A DNA stretch of 45,246 bases from an uncultured Clostridia bacterium (GTDB lineage: Bacteria; Bacillota; Clostridia; Christensenellales; CAG-917), in NCBI GenBank assembly GCA_947628855.1, contig CANRBM010000005.1, positions 1 to 45,246 on the forward strand, read 5' to 3'. Below the pieces are notes generated by a model. The model did not search any database. It was not told where the DNA came from and saw nothing but the letters and a program-made list of their open reading frames with translations. Below are positions 27,028-34,948 of the stretch, one piece after another. Each line of letters begins with the position of its first letter. Position 1 is the stretch's first letter. A program made the translations under genes and the position numbers.

Positions 27028-27816
27028 TCAATCAGTGGCGACGCCTCTCAGTATGATTTGTTTTTGCGGGGCGTAGCAGTCGCGGCGGATGAGGACGGAG
27101 CGGACGAGTTTGCCGTTTTCAAAGTAATCCAGCCAGCCTTGGGACTTTATGCCGTTTTTGCCGTAGGTGTCGATCTTCTCCTCGCCGAAGGGAAGGGTCG
27201 CGTCCTCTCTGAACTCGGTCTCGTAGGGCAGTGTGCCCAGCGTTTCGCTGCGCCGACGTATGGATACGGAGTCAACGCCGTAAATTTCCGCGCGCAGGTA
27301 TTTTCCGTCTGCCGACATTTTGATCTTGACGGGCGCGGACAGCGTATTTACAAATCTCAAGTCGCTCGCGCTTGAGACCATAGCGTCGAAAGATGGCGCG
27401 ACATAGCTCACGGGCAGGGAGTGCGCCCTGACGCAGGTGACGTCCAGCCCCGCGAGGAGGGCGCAATTGTAGAGCGTACTGCTCACCTGGCACACGCCTC
27501 CGCCTATACCTTCTTTAAATTCGCCGTCAACGATTATATAGGCGGACTTGAACCCGTTTGCCTCCGTACGCCTGCCCACGGCGTCGTTGAAGGAAAATTC
27601 GTCCTCGGGATAGAGCACCGTGCCGTCTATACGTCTTGCGGCGAGCGCGACGTTGCTTTTTCTGCCCTCCGAACTCTCGCCGTAGTAAGTTGTAAAATGG
27701 GCGATAAGCCTCACATCGTATTCGCTCGCATGGGCGACGTTCACCCTCATTATGACTCCTCCGAACATTGCCGCAAGCACAGCCGCGAGCAGCAAGACCA
27801 CTGCATATTTTCTCAT
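27028..27816 (-). CDS. VanW-family exported protein
   Basis: VanW-like protein, a family associated with the cell envelope and vancomycin-resistance loci in Bacillota but without a settled activity. 262 residues. The N-terminal signal peptide or anchor is YAVVLLLAAVLAAMFGG. The VanW core is RKSNVALAARRIDGTVLYPEDEFSFNDAVG then GGGVCQVSSTLYNCALLAGL, matching the family signature GGGICQVSSTLYNA. The C-terminal ~90 residues are beta-rich (LRAEIYGVDSVSIRRR), probably a G5-like domain. ATG 27816 has no ribosome binding site; a -10-like CATACT ends 6 bases upstream. No vanHAX-type genes are near, so resistance should not be assumed. Confidence 0.85.
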   Translation of the reverse strand: MRKYAVVLLLAAVLAAMFGGVIMRVNVAHASEYDVRLIAHFTTYYGESSEGRKSNVALAARRIDGTVLYPEDEFSFNDAVGRRTEANGFKSAYIIVDGEFKEGIGGGVCQVSSTLYNCALLAGLDVTCVRAHSLPVSYVAPSFDAMVSSASDLRFVNTLSAPVKIKMSADGKYLRAEIYGVDSVSIRRRSETLGTLPYETEFREDATLPFGEEKIDTYGKNGIKSQGWLDYFENGKLVRSVLIRRDCYAPQKQIILRGVATD

Positions 27817-27916
27817 ATATATAGTATGCGCACAAAAATTTTTTGCAACTGCTCCTGCCTCAAAGAATGGACGGCGACTTTGCCAAATTTTGTAATAAAT
27901 TGCAAAATGCGCACTT

Positions 27917-27996
27917 TATAATGTCGAAAAAGCGCGGTAAAGTGGCAAATATGTCAAAATTCGTCATGTTTGAACAAGTCGGAAGCCGCATATATT
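27917..27996 (+). promoter_or_regulatory. Two -10 boxes upstream of the ZIP transporter
   Basis: A distal TATAAT (27917-27922) has no good -35. A proximal TATATT (27991-27996) with a TTGAAC or TTTGAA element 15-16 bases upstream ends 6 bases before ATG 28003. No Shine-Dalgarno site fits between the proximal box and the ATG, so use of this box would give a leaderless mRNA. Confidence 0.45.
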
Positions 27997-28002
27997 TGAG
28001 AT

Positions 28003-28797
28003 ATGGACGCTGTAGGTTTGACTCTCGTTTTGTCGCTGTCCGCGGGCGTTGCGGGCACGGGTATAGGCGGCGCGTTGGGCGCGCTGTTTGCAGACAAGGG
28101 AGAAAGGGTGACGTCAAGCGTGCTCTCGTTTGCCGCGGGCGTCATGCTTGGCATATCCCTTCTTGAAATGCTGCCCGAAACCATGGAGTGTTTTTCGGGC
28201 TTGGGGAGATGGATGGGGAGCGCGACTTTCGGCGCGCTTATGGCGGGCGCGGCGGTCACGGGGATATTGTCCGCGCTCATAGGGCGTTTGAAAGTGAGAC
28301 ACATAGGTTCAAACGCGCTTGCGACTATTGCCGCGCTCGACAGGGGAGAGGACAAGGGGAGGATGTTCAAGGCGGGGCTCATAATGCTTATAGCCATTGC
28401 GCTGCACAACTTTCCCGAGGGCATGGCTATCGGCGGAGCAGGCTCGCATGAGACGGCAATGGGCGTGAGCGTGGCGATCGCCATCGCCGTACACAATATT
28501 CCCGAGGGCATGGCGATATCCGCGCCGCTTGCGGGAGGAGGTATGCGCGCGTGGAAGGCGGTAGCGCTGTCCTGTCTTGCGGGGAGCGCGACGGTGCTTG
28601 GCGCGATAGTAGGGCTTTTGATAGGCGCGATAGGCGGCAGCGCGGCGGGCGCGTGTCTTGGGATATCCGCGGGCGCTATGACGTATGTCGCCGCGGGGGA
28701 GCTGCTCAAAGAGGCGATCGCTCCGTACGGCAAGTTGCCGTGGCTCAGCTTGCTTGCGGGAATAATGTGCGCGGCGGCGTTTACGTATCTTTTTTGA
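28003..28797 (+). CDS. ZIP-family metal transporter (ZupT-like)
   Basis: Imports divalent metals, typically zinc, iron or manganese. 264 residues with about eight membrane segments. The two metal-site signatures are present: IALHNFPEGMAIGGAGSHE in TM4 and IAVHNIPEGMAISAPL in TM5. TM2 has VMLGISLLEMLPE. The loop between TM3 and TM4 is short and not His-rich, as in ZupT-type proteins. It is divergent from the VanW-like gene. No Zur or Fur box was recognised in the 186-base gap. Confidence 0.93.
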   Translation: MDAVGLTLVLSLSAGVAGTGIGGALGALFADKGERVTSSVLSFAAGVMLGISLLEMLPETMECFSGLGRWMGSATFGALMAGAAVTGILSALIGRLKVRHIGSNALATIAALDRGEDKGRMFKAGLIMLIAIALHNFPEGMAIGGAGSHETAMGVSVAIAIAVHNIPEGMAISAPLAGGGMRAWKAVALSCLAGSATVLGAIVGLLIGAIGGSAAGACLGISAGAMTYVAAGELLKEAIAPYGKLPWLSLLAGIMCAAAFTYLF

Positions 28798-28828
28798 TTT
28801 ACAAAATTTTCAAACATGCGAAAGGCTG

Positions 28829-28857
28829 TTGCAATGGCGCGCGAAATATGTTATAGT
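28829..28857 (+). promoter_or_regulatory. Promoter for the DUF1680/GH127-like gene
   Basis: TTGCAA (28829-28834), a 17-base spacer and TATAGT (28852-28857, 5 of 6 to consensus). The predicted start is about 36 bases before the TTG start codon of the next gene. Confidence 0.6.
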
Positions 28858-28899
28858 TATCGTACGATATTATGCGCGTATGCGTGAGAAGGCGATAAA

Positions 28900-30864
28900 T
28901 TGGCACGTTCGGTTGACAAAAATCTGAAAAAACTTCCGCTTGGCGCGGTCCGTCCCACGGGTTGGCTGCTCGATCAAATGAAGCTTATGAACAGCCTGCA
29001 AAAGAGATTGGGCGGGCTTATGAAGAGCGGCGAATGGGAAAGAGGAGAAAATCTGCCCCGCTACATACGAGGGGTTGTTTTGCTTGCGGCGGCGCTTGAC
29101 GACAAAGTGCTCCGCGACAAGGCGGCAAGCTGTGTGCAGACCATTTTGAACAGCGGGCGCGAAGGCGGCGATTTCGGTCCCGCCGATTATCGCGCGCTCT
29201 CCCCGAGGATAGAGGCGTTGAAGGCGCTGTTGAGTTACTATGAGATGCTTTCGTATTACGAGCTCCCGGGAGGGGAGAGGATAATGGCGTTTTTGAAGCG
29301 CTATTTCAAGCATCAATTCAACAATTTCGACGTCACGCCAAGCTGGTTCAACTCCCGCGCGCGTCTGCTTGACGAGATCATGGCTATGGAGGCGGTGTAC
29401 AGAGAGTCGGACAAGGAGTGGCTGCACGACCTCGGCGAGAAGCTGAGGGACGCCACGACGGAGTGGTTCAAGCTTGCCGAAAAGTTTCCGTACAAAAAGC
29501 CCGCAAGCAAGTACATATCGCAAAACGCGCTCAAGCGCCTTGAAAAGACCGTGCTCGCCTACGACAAAGTCAGCTCTGCGCCGTCGAGGAAACTCAAACC
29601 TTTCACGCCCGAGCTTGTCGAGAAGCAGTGGAAAAAGCAGTCCGTAGCGGTGGAGACGGACGGCGTCAACATTGCCAAAGCCATCAAATATCCCGCGACG
29701 TACGGCAGGTTCATAGGCGACGATTCGCTCAAACATCTTTCGCTGAAATTCTTGAAGCAGGTCATGAAATATCACGGCACGCCCGCGGGCATGTTCACCT
29801 GCGATATGCACCTCGCGGGGGCGTCTCCGTCGCGCGGCATAGACGTGCAAGCCGCGGTGGAGATGATAGAGTCGCTTGTCGAAGTGATGAGGGAGACGGG
29901 GGACCACTCATGCGCCGATATGCTTGAGCGCATAGTGTTCAACGTCATTCCGGGGGCGTGTTTCCCCGATTGCTCCGCGGTGCAGGACGTCGTGCTGATA
30001 AATCAAGAAGAGGCGTCAAAAACGAGGCAGTTGCCGGGAGAAGAAGAGGAGTTTTCAAACGCCTTCATTCAAAAGAAACTCTCCCGCGGCGCCATCGCGG
30101 TGCTCAGCGCGTATCCGCTCTATCTCGAGGCGGCGTGCCTTGTCAAAGACAACGAGCTCAATTTCTTCACATACACGCCTTGCACTATGGAGCTGTCTAT
30201 AGACGGCGCGGCCATAACTTTGAGCGAAAAGACGGGTTATCCTTTCCGCAACACCGTAGTTTACAAAGTGGAGCAGGCGACAAGCGAGACGGAGGTCAAG
30301 ATAAACTTCCGCGTCCCCAAAAACACATCCATGCAGGTGATATCGGGCGGACAGGTCGTCGCGAGCGGCACAAAGGAGATATCCGTCAAATGCGTACTTC
30401 GCACGGGCAGTACGTTTATGCTCAAGATGGGGATCCCGCTCACGGTGGAGGACAACGAGGACGGCACGGTCAGTCTGTTCAAGGGCAATCTGCTCATGAG
30501 CTACAAGCTGCCCTTTGACGCGGTGCCCGATCCCGAGGACAGGCGCTTGATAAACGTCAACTTTGCCAAGAAGTGGAACATTGCGCCCCTGCTTTCAAGG
30601 CGTATGCTCGGAGGTATGCGCACCCTTCACGAGACGGAGACGACGATAGTGCACGACTTCACTTCGCTGCCTTTCTCGTACGACGTCCCGCCATTCGAGT
30701 TGCAGATCCGCGCAAAAAACGTCATGAATTGGGACTATGACGTCAACGGATTCACGCAGATCCCCAAACGCCCGAGCTTTTCCGAGGAGAGTTTGGAGCG
30801 CACCTTTATCCCGTTCGGCTGTACGCTGTTGCACATAGCACAATTTCCAAGATGTAATAAGTAG
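28900..30864 (+). CDS. DUF1680/GH127-like protein lacking catalytic residues
   Basis: 654 residues, no signal peptide. It matches the beta-L-arabinofuranosidase (GH127 / DUF1680) fold: LPLGAVRPTGWLLDQMKLMN at the start, WERGENLPRYIRGVVLLAAALDD, GDFGPADYRALSP, and HLAGASPSRGIDVQAAVEM followed by DMLERIVFNVIPGACFPD. In active relatives the third block reads RGTELC (Glu and Cys bind zinc), and a later CC pair includes the nucleophile. Here these read RGIDVQ and GAIAVLSAYPL, so both sites are missing. It may be inactive or act differently. The start is TTG 28900 after GAGAAGGCGATAAA; a stop codon lies just upstream in frame, so no longer start exists. A PH-domain gene follows 8 bases later. Confidence 0.75.
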   Translation: MARSVDKNLKKLPLGAVRPTGWLLDQMKLMNSLQKRLGGLMKSGEWERGENLPRYIRGVVLLAAALDDKVLRDKAASCVQTILNSGREGGDFGPADYRALSPRIEALKALLSYYEMLSYYELPGGERIMAFLKRYFKHQFNNFDVTPSWFNSRARLLDEIMAMEAVYRESDKEWLHDLGEKLRDATTEWFKLAEKFPYKKPASKYISQNALKRLEKTVLAYDKVSSAPSRKLKPFTPELVEKQWKKQSVAVETDGVNIAKAIKYPATYGRFIGDDSLKHLSLKFLKQVMKYHGTPAGMFTCDMHLAGASPSRGIDVQAAVEMIESLVEVMRETGDHSCADMLERIVFNVIPGACFPDCSAVQDVVLINQEEASKTRQLPGEEEEFSNAFIQKKLSRGAIAVLSAYPLYLEAACLVKDNELNFFTYTPCTMELSIDGAAITLSEKTGYPFRNTVVYKVEQATSETEVKINFRVPKNTSMQVISGGQVVASGTKEISVKCVLRTGSTFMLKMGIPLTVEDNEDGTVSLFKGNLLMSYKLPFDAVPDPEDRRLINVNFAKKWNIAPLLSRRMLGGMRTLHETETTIVHDFTSLPFSYDVPPFELQIRAKNVMNWDYDVNGFTQIPKRPSFSEESLERTFIPFGCTLLHIAQFPRCNK

Positions 30865-30872
30865 GTAGAAAT

Positions 30873-31430
30873 ATGAAAACCTTAGAAAGAAAATTTTCAA
30901 GTTCGGAACGCATAATTGCCAAGGCGAAATTCTCCGCCTGGGTGTACACTTCTCCCGTGATCGTCGCGATAGTGCTGGGAGGCATCATAGCCGTTCTCTG
31001 GATATTCGGCGGAAAGATAGAGGGGCTTTTCGGCGTCGAAGGCGCGCCCAAATATCTTACGGAACAAAACTTGAGATGGGCATTGGTCGGCGCGGCGGGA
31101 GTCGTGTTGATCGCCACGCTCATCGTGTCCCTCAAGCTTTACAGTAAGGAGCTCATCGTGACGGAGGACAAGATCGTATATCGCGAGGGCATTTCGAGCG
31201 TACACAACGTCGTCATCCCGCTCAAAGAGGTGCGCATACTCGAGAGCCATCAGACAGGCTTTCAGCGCCTGTGCGGCACGGGCACGATAACTATAATTTC
31301 CGACGCGGAGAAACCCTACAACATCAAGGGCGTCAAAAGCGCGGACAGGTTTTCCCGCCGCATAATCCGCCAGATGAGCGAGGTGCGCCGCGCGCAGGAG
31401 TCCACGAGATTCATCCTCAAACTCAGCTGA
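30873..31430 (+). CDS. PH-domain membrane protein
   Basis: 185 residues. Two N-terminal membrane helices (YTSPVIVAIVLGGIIAVLWIF and WALVGAAGVVLIATLIVSLKL) are followed by a bacterial pleckstrin-homology-like domain of the YdbS/DUF304 type: ELIVTEDKIVYREGISSVHNVVIPLKEVRILESHQ, ending ...GTGTITIISDAEKPYNIKGV. Members are membrane proteins of unknown exact role. It starts 8 bases after the GH127-like gene with a weak AGTAGGTAG ribosome binding site and shares its mRNA. A terminator follows. Confidence 0.85.
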   Translation: MKTLERKFSSSERIIAKAKFSAWVYTSPVIVAIVLGGIIAVLWIFGGKIEGLFGVEGAPKYLTEQNLRWALVGAAGVVLIATLIVSLKLYSKELIVTEDKIVYREGISSVHNVVIPLKEVRILESHQTGFQRLCGTGTITIISDAEKPYNIKGVKSADRFSRRIIRQMSEVRRAQESTRFILKLS

Positions 31431-31481
31431 CGAACGCCCGCGCTTTAGCGCAGGGAGAAGGTCTAGGCAAAGTCGAGATCT

Positions 31482-31506
31482 GCGTCGGACAAAACCGACG
31501 CTTTTT
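31482..31506 (+). terminator. Intrinsic terminator after the PH-domain gene
   Basis: Perfect 7-bp stem GCGTCGG / CCGACGC with loop ACAAAA, followed by TTTTTATG. It closes the GH127-like/PH-domain unit. Confidence 0.9.
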
Positions 31507-31624
31507 ATGTCTTTTAATGTAGAATTTAGGCAAATTTTGGGTGTTTACAAAATGTAATTAATGATTTAATATTATCTTAATTAAATCTATTAAAAATGTT
31601 TCGTATCGGGGATGACAAGGGGCT

Positions 31625-32473
31625 ATGGAAAAGATACGCTATTCTCAATTTGTACGCTTGAAATTCAGAAGCAATAAGGCTTACTTTGCGTTGTTGTCGC
31701 TTTTTGAGGCATTTTATTTTGCGTCGATGGTATATTTTGCCGTTATCGGGCAGCCGAGGGACGCCATACTTGCCGCGGCGTTTTTGCTCATTCCGCCCAC
31801 TATGCTGGCGCTTGAAAAGAGCTTGCGCCTGGAAATAAAAGTCCCGTTTGCCATCGGCGCCGTGATCTTGATAGTAGGCACTACGATAGGTTCGGGCTAC
31901 AACGTGTACACCACCTTTCCGCTTTGGGACGACATATTGCACCTATATTCGGGCTTTGTTTTCGGATGCATTGGCTTTGCGCTTTGTGAGGCGTTTATGG
32001 GCGAGCCGAAAAACAAACGCGGTTTTGCAATGGCGCTCTTTTTCGGATTCTGTTTCTGCCTTATGGTCGCGCTCGTTTGGGAGCTTTTTGAATATCTTGC
32101 CACGGAACTTGTAGGCGCGGATATGCAGGAGGACAAGTTGATAAACGGGTTCAACTCCTATTTCCTCAGTGGCACGCATGTGCAGGCGCAGGAAGTGGAC
32201 GGCATCGTCAAGACGGTGATATATCTCGAGAACGGGCAAACCATCGAGCTGAACGGCTATCTGGACATCGGGCTCTACGACACGCTCAACGACATGCTCA
32301 TATGCTTGATAGGCGTGACCTCCTATTTGATAATAGCGCCCATTATGTATTTAAAGAGCAAGCGGGTGTTCGCCGAGTTCGTGCCTCAACCCGTCACATT
32401 GCTTGGCAATATGCAGGAGGAATACGCCCGCGACACGGTGGAGGACGACGTGCTCAAAAGCAGCGCCGCTTGA
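31625..32473 (+). CDS. Membrane protein of the DUF2238/YjdF type
   Basis: 282 residues, about six membrane segments. Motifs resemble DUF2238/YjdF-like proteins: PLWDDILHLYSGFVFGCIGFALCE, VALVWELFEYLATELVGADM and GLYDTLNDMLICLIG. The conserved D, H, E and D residues inside membrane segments suggest a buried polar or metal site, but the function is unknown. ATG 31625 follows ACAAGGGGCT. The ~195 bases upstream hold the preceding terminator and an AT-rich stretch that probably carries the promoter. The charged C-terminal tail (~40 residues) is cytosolic. Confidence 0.75.
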   Translation: MEKIRYSQFVRLKFRSNKAYFALLSLFEAFYFASMVYFAVIGQPRDAILAAAFLLIPPTMLALEKSLRLEIKVPFAIGAVILIVGTTIGSGYNVYTTFPLWDDILHLYSGFVFGCIGFALCEAFMGEPKNKRGFAMALFFGFCFCLMVALVWELFEYLATELVGADMQEDKLINGFNSYFLSGTHVQAQEVDGIVKTVIYLENGQTIELNGYLDIGLYDTLNDMLICLIGVTSYLIIAPIMYLKSKRVFAEFVPQPVTLLGNMQEEYARDTVEDDVLKSSAA

Positions 32474-32552
32474 CTTTTGGCAAGCCGCGCTCGGACGTAT
32501 AACGTTGTCTTGCGCCGCGGTTGTCGCGTCATATAAGTAAAACAAAAAATAA

Positions 32553-32570
32553 GGCTGTCGTTTGACAGCC
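32553..32570. terminator. Bidirectional terminator
   Basis: Perfect 7-bp stem GGCTGTC-GTTT-GACAGCC. On the minus strand it is followed by TTATTTTTTGTTTT, a good T-run for the toxin/immunity-like operon. On the plus strand the T content is weaker (GTTCGTTTAATTTT), but it may also serve the DUF2238-like gene. Confidence 0.8.
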
Positions 32571-32654
32571 GTTCGTTTAATTTTCGTCGTCGTCCAAATC
32601 GTTGAAGTATTCTCGGTCGAAAAACTCCGACATTGAATTTTGAATGTAATTGAT

Positions 32655-33366
32655 TCAGTCCGGATCATAAATTATTACATTACGATTTTGCTTGTCGTAT
32701 TCGAATTTGGCTTTTTCTTGCCAATTCAGATTTTTTGTCCACTCATAGGCGGTCGGAAGTATATATTTTATATTGCCTTTCATCTCGTCAAACGGCTCGT
32801 CATAACAAATGATAGCGCTTGGTTTGATGACTTCCAGCATCTTGTTATATCCGTACATAAACGGGCCTTTGTCGTGTTCTCTATAATATGTGCATACGGC
32901 AACGATGGATCCTTCTTCTATTCCGTCAAAGCAGAATTCAAAACTCCGCTCATCGCCCCATGCAACGGTAGGGATAACTTTTGCGCCACGGCTTTGCCAA
33001 TACGCCCCGCACCAACGATTTTTAAAAACGCTGTGTATTTGTAGCGCCAACGGCATATCAATGAACAGACTGAAATCCGGCGAGAACAGAGCGTGATATT
33101 GTTTCAAACGCTCAAACGAATCGTCCGCTTTGGTGTAAACCTTTTCAAACAACCAATCGTGGGTAAAAAAGTGAACGGTTTTATGCTTATTCTGTTCATC
33201 GTCGTTTTTTGTATCCACGAAGCTTATCGGCTCGATTTTGTCAACGTCTATGTCTTGCTTTTTGATCAAAGGCGTTATATTTGCCTACGACCTTAAATTC
33301 GTTTCGCACAAGCTCTTTTTTGTGTTGCGCTTTTTCTTTTTCATATTCCGATGAAAAAAATCTCAT
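32655..33366 (-). pseudogene. DUF4417 gene broken by a frameshift
   Basis: The tracked 204-residue ORF (from TTG 33269) matches DUF4417: HFFTHDWLFEKVY, LFSPDFSLFIDMPLALQ, NRWCGAYWQSRGAKVIPTVAWGD and KPSAIICYDEPF. Its start is not natural. An ATG at 33366 with GAGGTGG 4 bases upstream opens 41 codons ending VRNEFKVVGKYNAFD and so on, then a stop at 33241. The two frames join near 33275-33280: VVGKYN in one and PLIKKQDIDVDKIEP in the other, which form a continuous DUF4417 N-terminus if two bases are missing between AAC and CCT. It is therefore a recent frameshift or an assembly error. DUF4417 function is unknown; homologues often occur on mobile DNA. Last gene of the low-GC island. Confidence 0.72.
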
Positions 33367-33375
33367 AAATCCACC

Positions 33376-33837
33376 TCATCTGCAAATCATATAGTCCGCG
33401 TTTGTCACATCGTCCCATATGTCCTTGAGCAATTTGCCGCCTATATGCGCTTTTTGTTTGAACTCCTCAAAGTCGTCAAAATATTGCCATTTGGCGGGAT
33501 CTTTTTCGAAATATTCGCCCAATTCAATAATGTTTCTTGACCATAACACCCCATAAAGCATGCCGTCGTATTCAAACTCCATTTCCTTGTAATATCTCAA
33601 GCCTGCAATGAAGTCGTCCAAAGACGGTTTGAGAGGCAAGCCCTGCTTATACAGCGACTTTGCCTTGTTGTATGACACCATATTCGGGTATGCGACCGTA
33701 TCAGGATATTTAAGGCAAGTTTCACTCTGATGCCAACCGCAATGTTTGCAATCCCCATGCCCGAAGTTGTTAACATCCACAAGCTGCCCGCACACGGCGC
33801 AGGGTATTACAGTAAATTTAGCTTTATAATCCGACAT
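33376..33837 (-). CDS. CPCC-like zinc-ribbon protein, copy 2 (immunity-like)
   Basis: 153 residues. The N-terminal zinc ribbon has IPCAVCGQ then CKHCGWHQ, as in Cys-rich CPCC proteins, followed by PNMVSYNKAKSLYKQG. The C-terminal half (KPSLDDFIAGLRYYKEMEFEYDGMLYGVLW, GGKLLKDIWDDVTNADYM) resembles small immunity-type or hypothetical domains; I cannot name the family. It is a close tandem copy of the upstream gene, with the last ~60 residues nearly identical. ATG 33837 has GAGGTGAC upstream, overlapping the previous gene's stop. Only 9 bases separate the copies, and the junction sequence itself is duplicated, so this is a recent gene duplication. Immunity role is inferred from context. Confidence 0.7.
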   Translation of the reverse strand: MSDYKAKFTVIPCAVCGQLVDVNNFGHGDCKHCGWHQSETCLKYPDTVAYPNMVSYNKAKSLYKQGLPLKPSLDDFIAGLRYYKEMEFEYDGMLYGVLWSRNIIELGEYFEKDPAKWQYFDDFEEFKQKAHIGGKLLKDIWDDVTNADYMICR

Positions 33838-33846
33838 AAAGTCACC

Positions 33847-34308
33847 TCATCTGCACATCATATAGTCTGCGTTTGTCACATCGTCCCATATGTCCTTGAG
33901 CAATTTTCCGCCTATATGCGCTTTTTGTTTGAACTCCTCAAAGTTGTCAAAATATTGCCATTTGGCGGGATCTTTTTCGAAATATTCGCCCAATTCAATA
34001 ATGTTTCTTGACCATAACACCCCATAAAGGACGCCTAAATATTCAAACTCCATTTCTTTATAAAAATCCAGTCCTTCTATGAAGTCGTCCAAAGACGGTT
34101 TGAGTGGCAATCCCTGCTTATACAGCGTCTTTGCCTTGTTGAATGAAACCATGTTTGGATATGCGACCATATCTGAATATTCAAGGCAGATCTCGCTCTG
34201 ATGCCAGCCGCAATGTTTGCATTTTCCTTGCCCGAAGTTGTCCACGTCTACAAGCTGCCCGCACACGGCGCAGGGTATTACAGTAAATTTAGCTTTATAA
34301 TCCGACAT
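33847..34308 (-). CDS. CPCC-like zinc-ribbon protein, copy 1 (immunity-like)
   Basis: 153 residues from ATG 34308 (the track's 34314 is a TTG). GGAGG lies 7 bases before ATG 34308. The architecture is the same as the next gene: a two-CxxC zinc ribbon (PCAVCG...CKHCGWHQSE), then the KPSLDDFIEGLDFYKEMEFEY and IWDDVTNADYMMCR regions. Differences between the copies cluster around the ribbon (GHGDC versus GQGKC, CLKYPDT versus CLEYSDM) and around residues 80-95. That pattern would suit copies specialised for different partners. It overlaps the end of the toxin-like gene by 31 bases, indicating coupled translation, the arrangement usual for toxin-immunity pairs. Confidence 0.72.
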   Translation of the reverse strand: MSDYKAKFTVIPCAVCGQLVDVDNFGQGKCKHCGWHQSEICLEYSDMVAYPNMVSFNKAKTLYKQGLPLKPSLDDFIEGLDFYKEMEFEYLGVLYGVLWSRNIIELGEYFEKDPAKWQYFDNFEEFKQKAHIGGKLLKDIWDDVTNADYMMCR

Positions 34309-34607
34309 ATCCAATCCTCCAATTTGTCCTCCATTTCATAGAGCTTGATATCTTCTCCTCTGGGTTTTTGACCTAATTTTACTTTTGACCAATCCCACAT
34401 ATGTATGTGTGGAAAAACATGATTTTCGCCACTATGTGTGAAATCGATGTTTAGCCATGCATAACCATTGGCGTCATATAGCCTAATCTGTTTCAGCGTA
34501 TTGTCCGGTTTATAGAGACAATATTTAGAGTTCGGCTGACCTTTGCCTTCAAGATGTTCTGCCCACACCTCAAATGTTCCGCCGCTCATTGCGCCTCCTG
34601 CACCCAT
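34278..34607 (-). CDS. Toxin-domain-like small protein (orphan)
   Basis: 109 residues from ATG 34607, which lies 8 bases after AAGGAGG; the track's start at 34634 has no ribosome binding site. After MGAGGAMSGG the sequence reads GKGQPNSKYCLYKPDNTLKQ, then IRLYDANGYAWLNIDFTHSG and HVFPHIHMWDW. This resembles C-terminal domains at the ends of some polymorphic toxins and phage head proteins (PNS...Y...G...DIDf.H...PHiH.W). His, Asp and Trp residues could form an active site. No delivery or signal region is attached, so it is either a free-standing toxin, a truncated remnant or a cargo domain. First gene of the lower-GC island. Family assignment is tentative. Confidence 0.55.
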   Translation of the reverse strand: MGAGGAMSGGTFEVWAEHLEGKGQPNSKYCLYKPDNTLKQIRLYDANGYAWLNIDFTHSGENHVFPHIHMWDWSKVKLGQKPRGEDIKLYEMEDKLEDWICRIIKLNLL

Positions 34608-34634
34608 TATAAATGCCTCCTTATGATTTTTCAA

Positions 34635-34948
34635 GAATTTGAAAACGAGTTTTCTCTTTCGCTCTTGCTATATCACGACAAACCTCAAAAATGCAAGATT
34701 TTATGACGCAGATTTTAAAAAATTTCCGAATTTAGCAAATTTTCTCTCGCGGACTCTCTCGGTATCGGCTTGTCTTTGCACTGTCGAGTGCGAAAATTTT
34801 TTATTGGCTTTTGGATATTCACACATAAGGAGTCGAGAGGGATCGCGGCGGCGTAAATTTTCAAATGTTTTTGTTGAGATTTCGGCTCAATGGTGTTAAT
34901 ATATTAGTTGTATAAATTATAAAGCGGTTTATGCCGCTCGGAGGAAAA
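34635..34948. promoter_or_regulatory. Divergent gap with a promoter for the alcohol dehydrogenase
   Basis: AT-rich gap between the toxin-like gene (minus) and the alcohol dehydrogenase (plus). On the plus strand TTGAGA (34874-34879), a 17-base spacer and TAATAT (34897-34902) form a likely promoter. A small hairpin AGCGG-TTTATG-CCGCT lies just before the GGAGG ribosome binding site (34940-34944). No clear promoter was found for the minus-strand island, and no gene is seen in the gap. Confidence 0.5.

Noticed and set aside
27028-27816. Vancomycin-resistance locus
   Set aside because: Only a VanW-like gene is present; no vanH, vanA-type ligase, vanX or two-component regulator is nearby.
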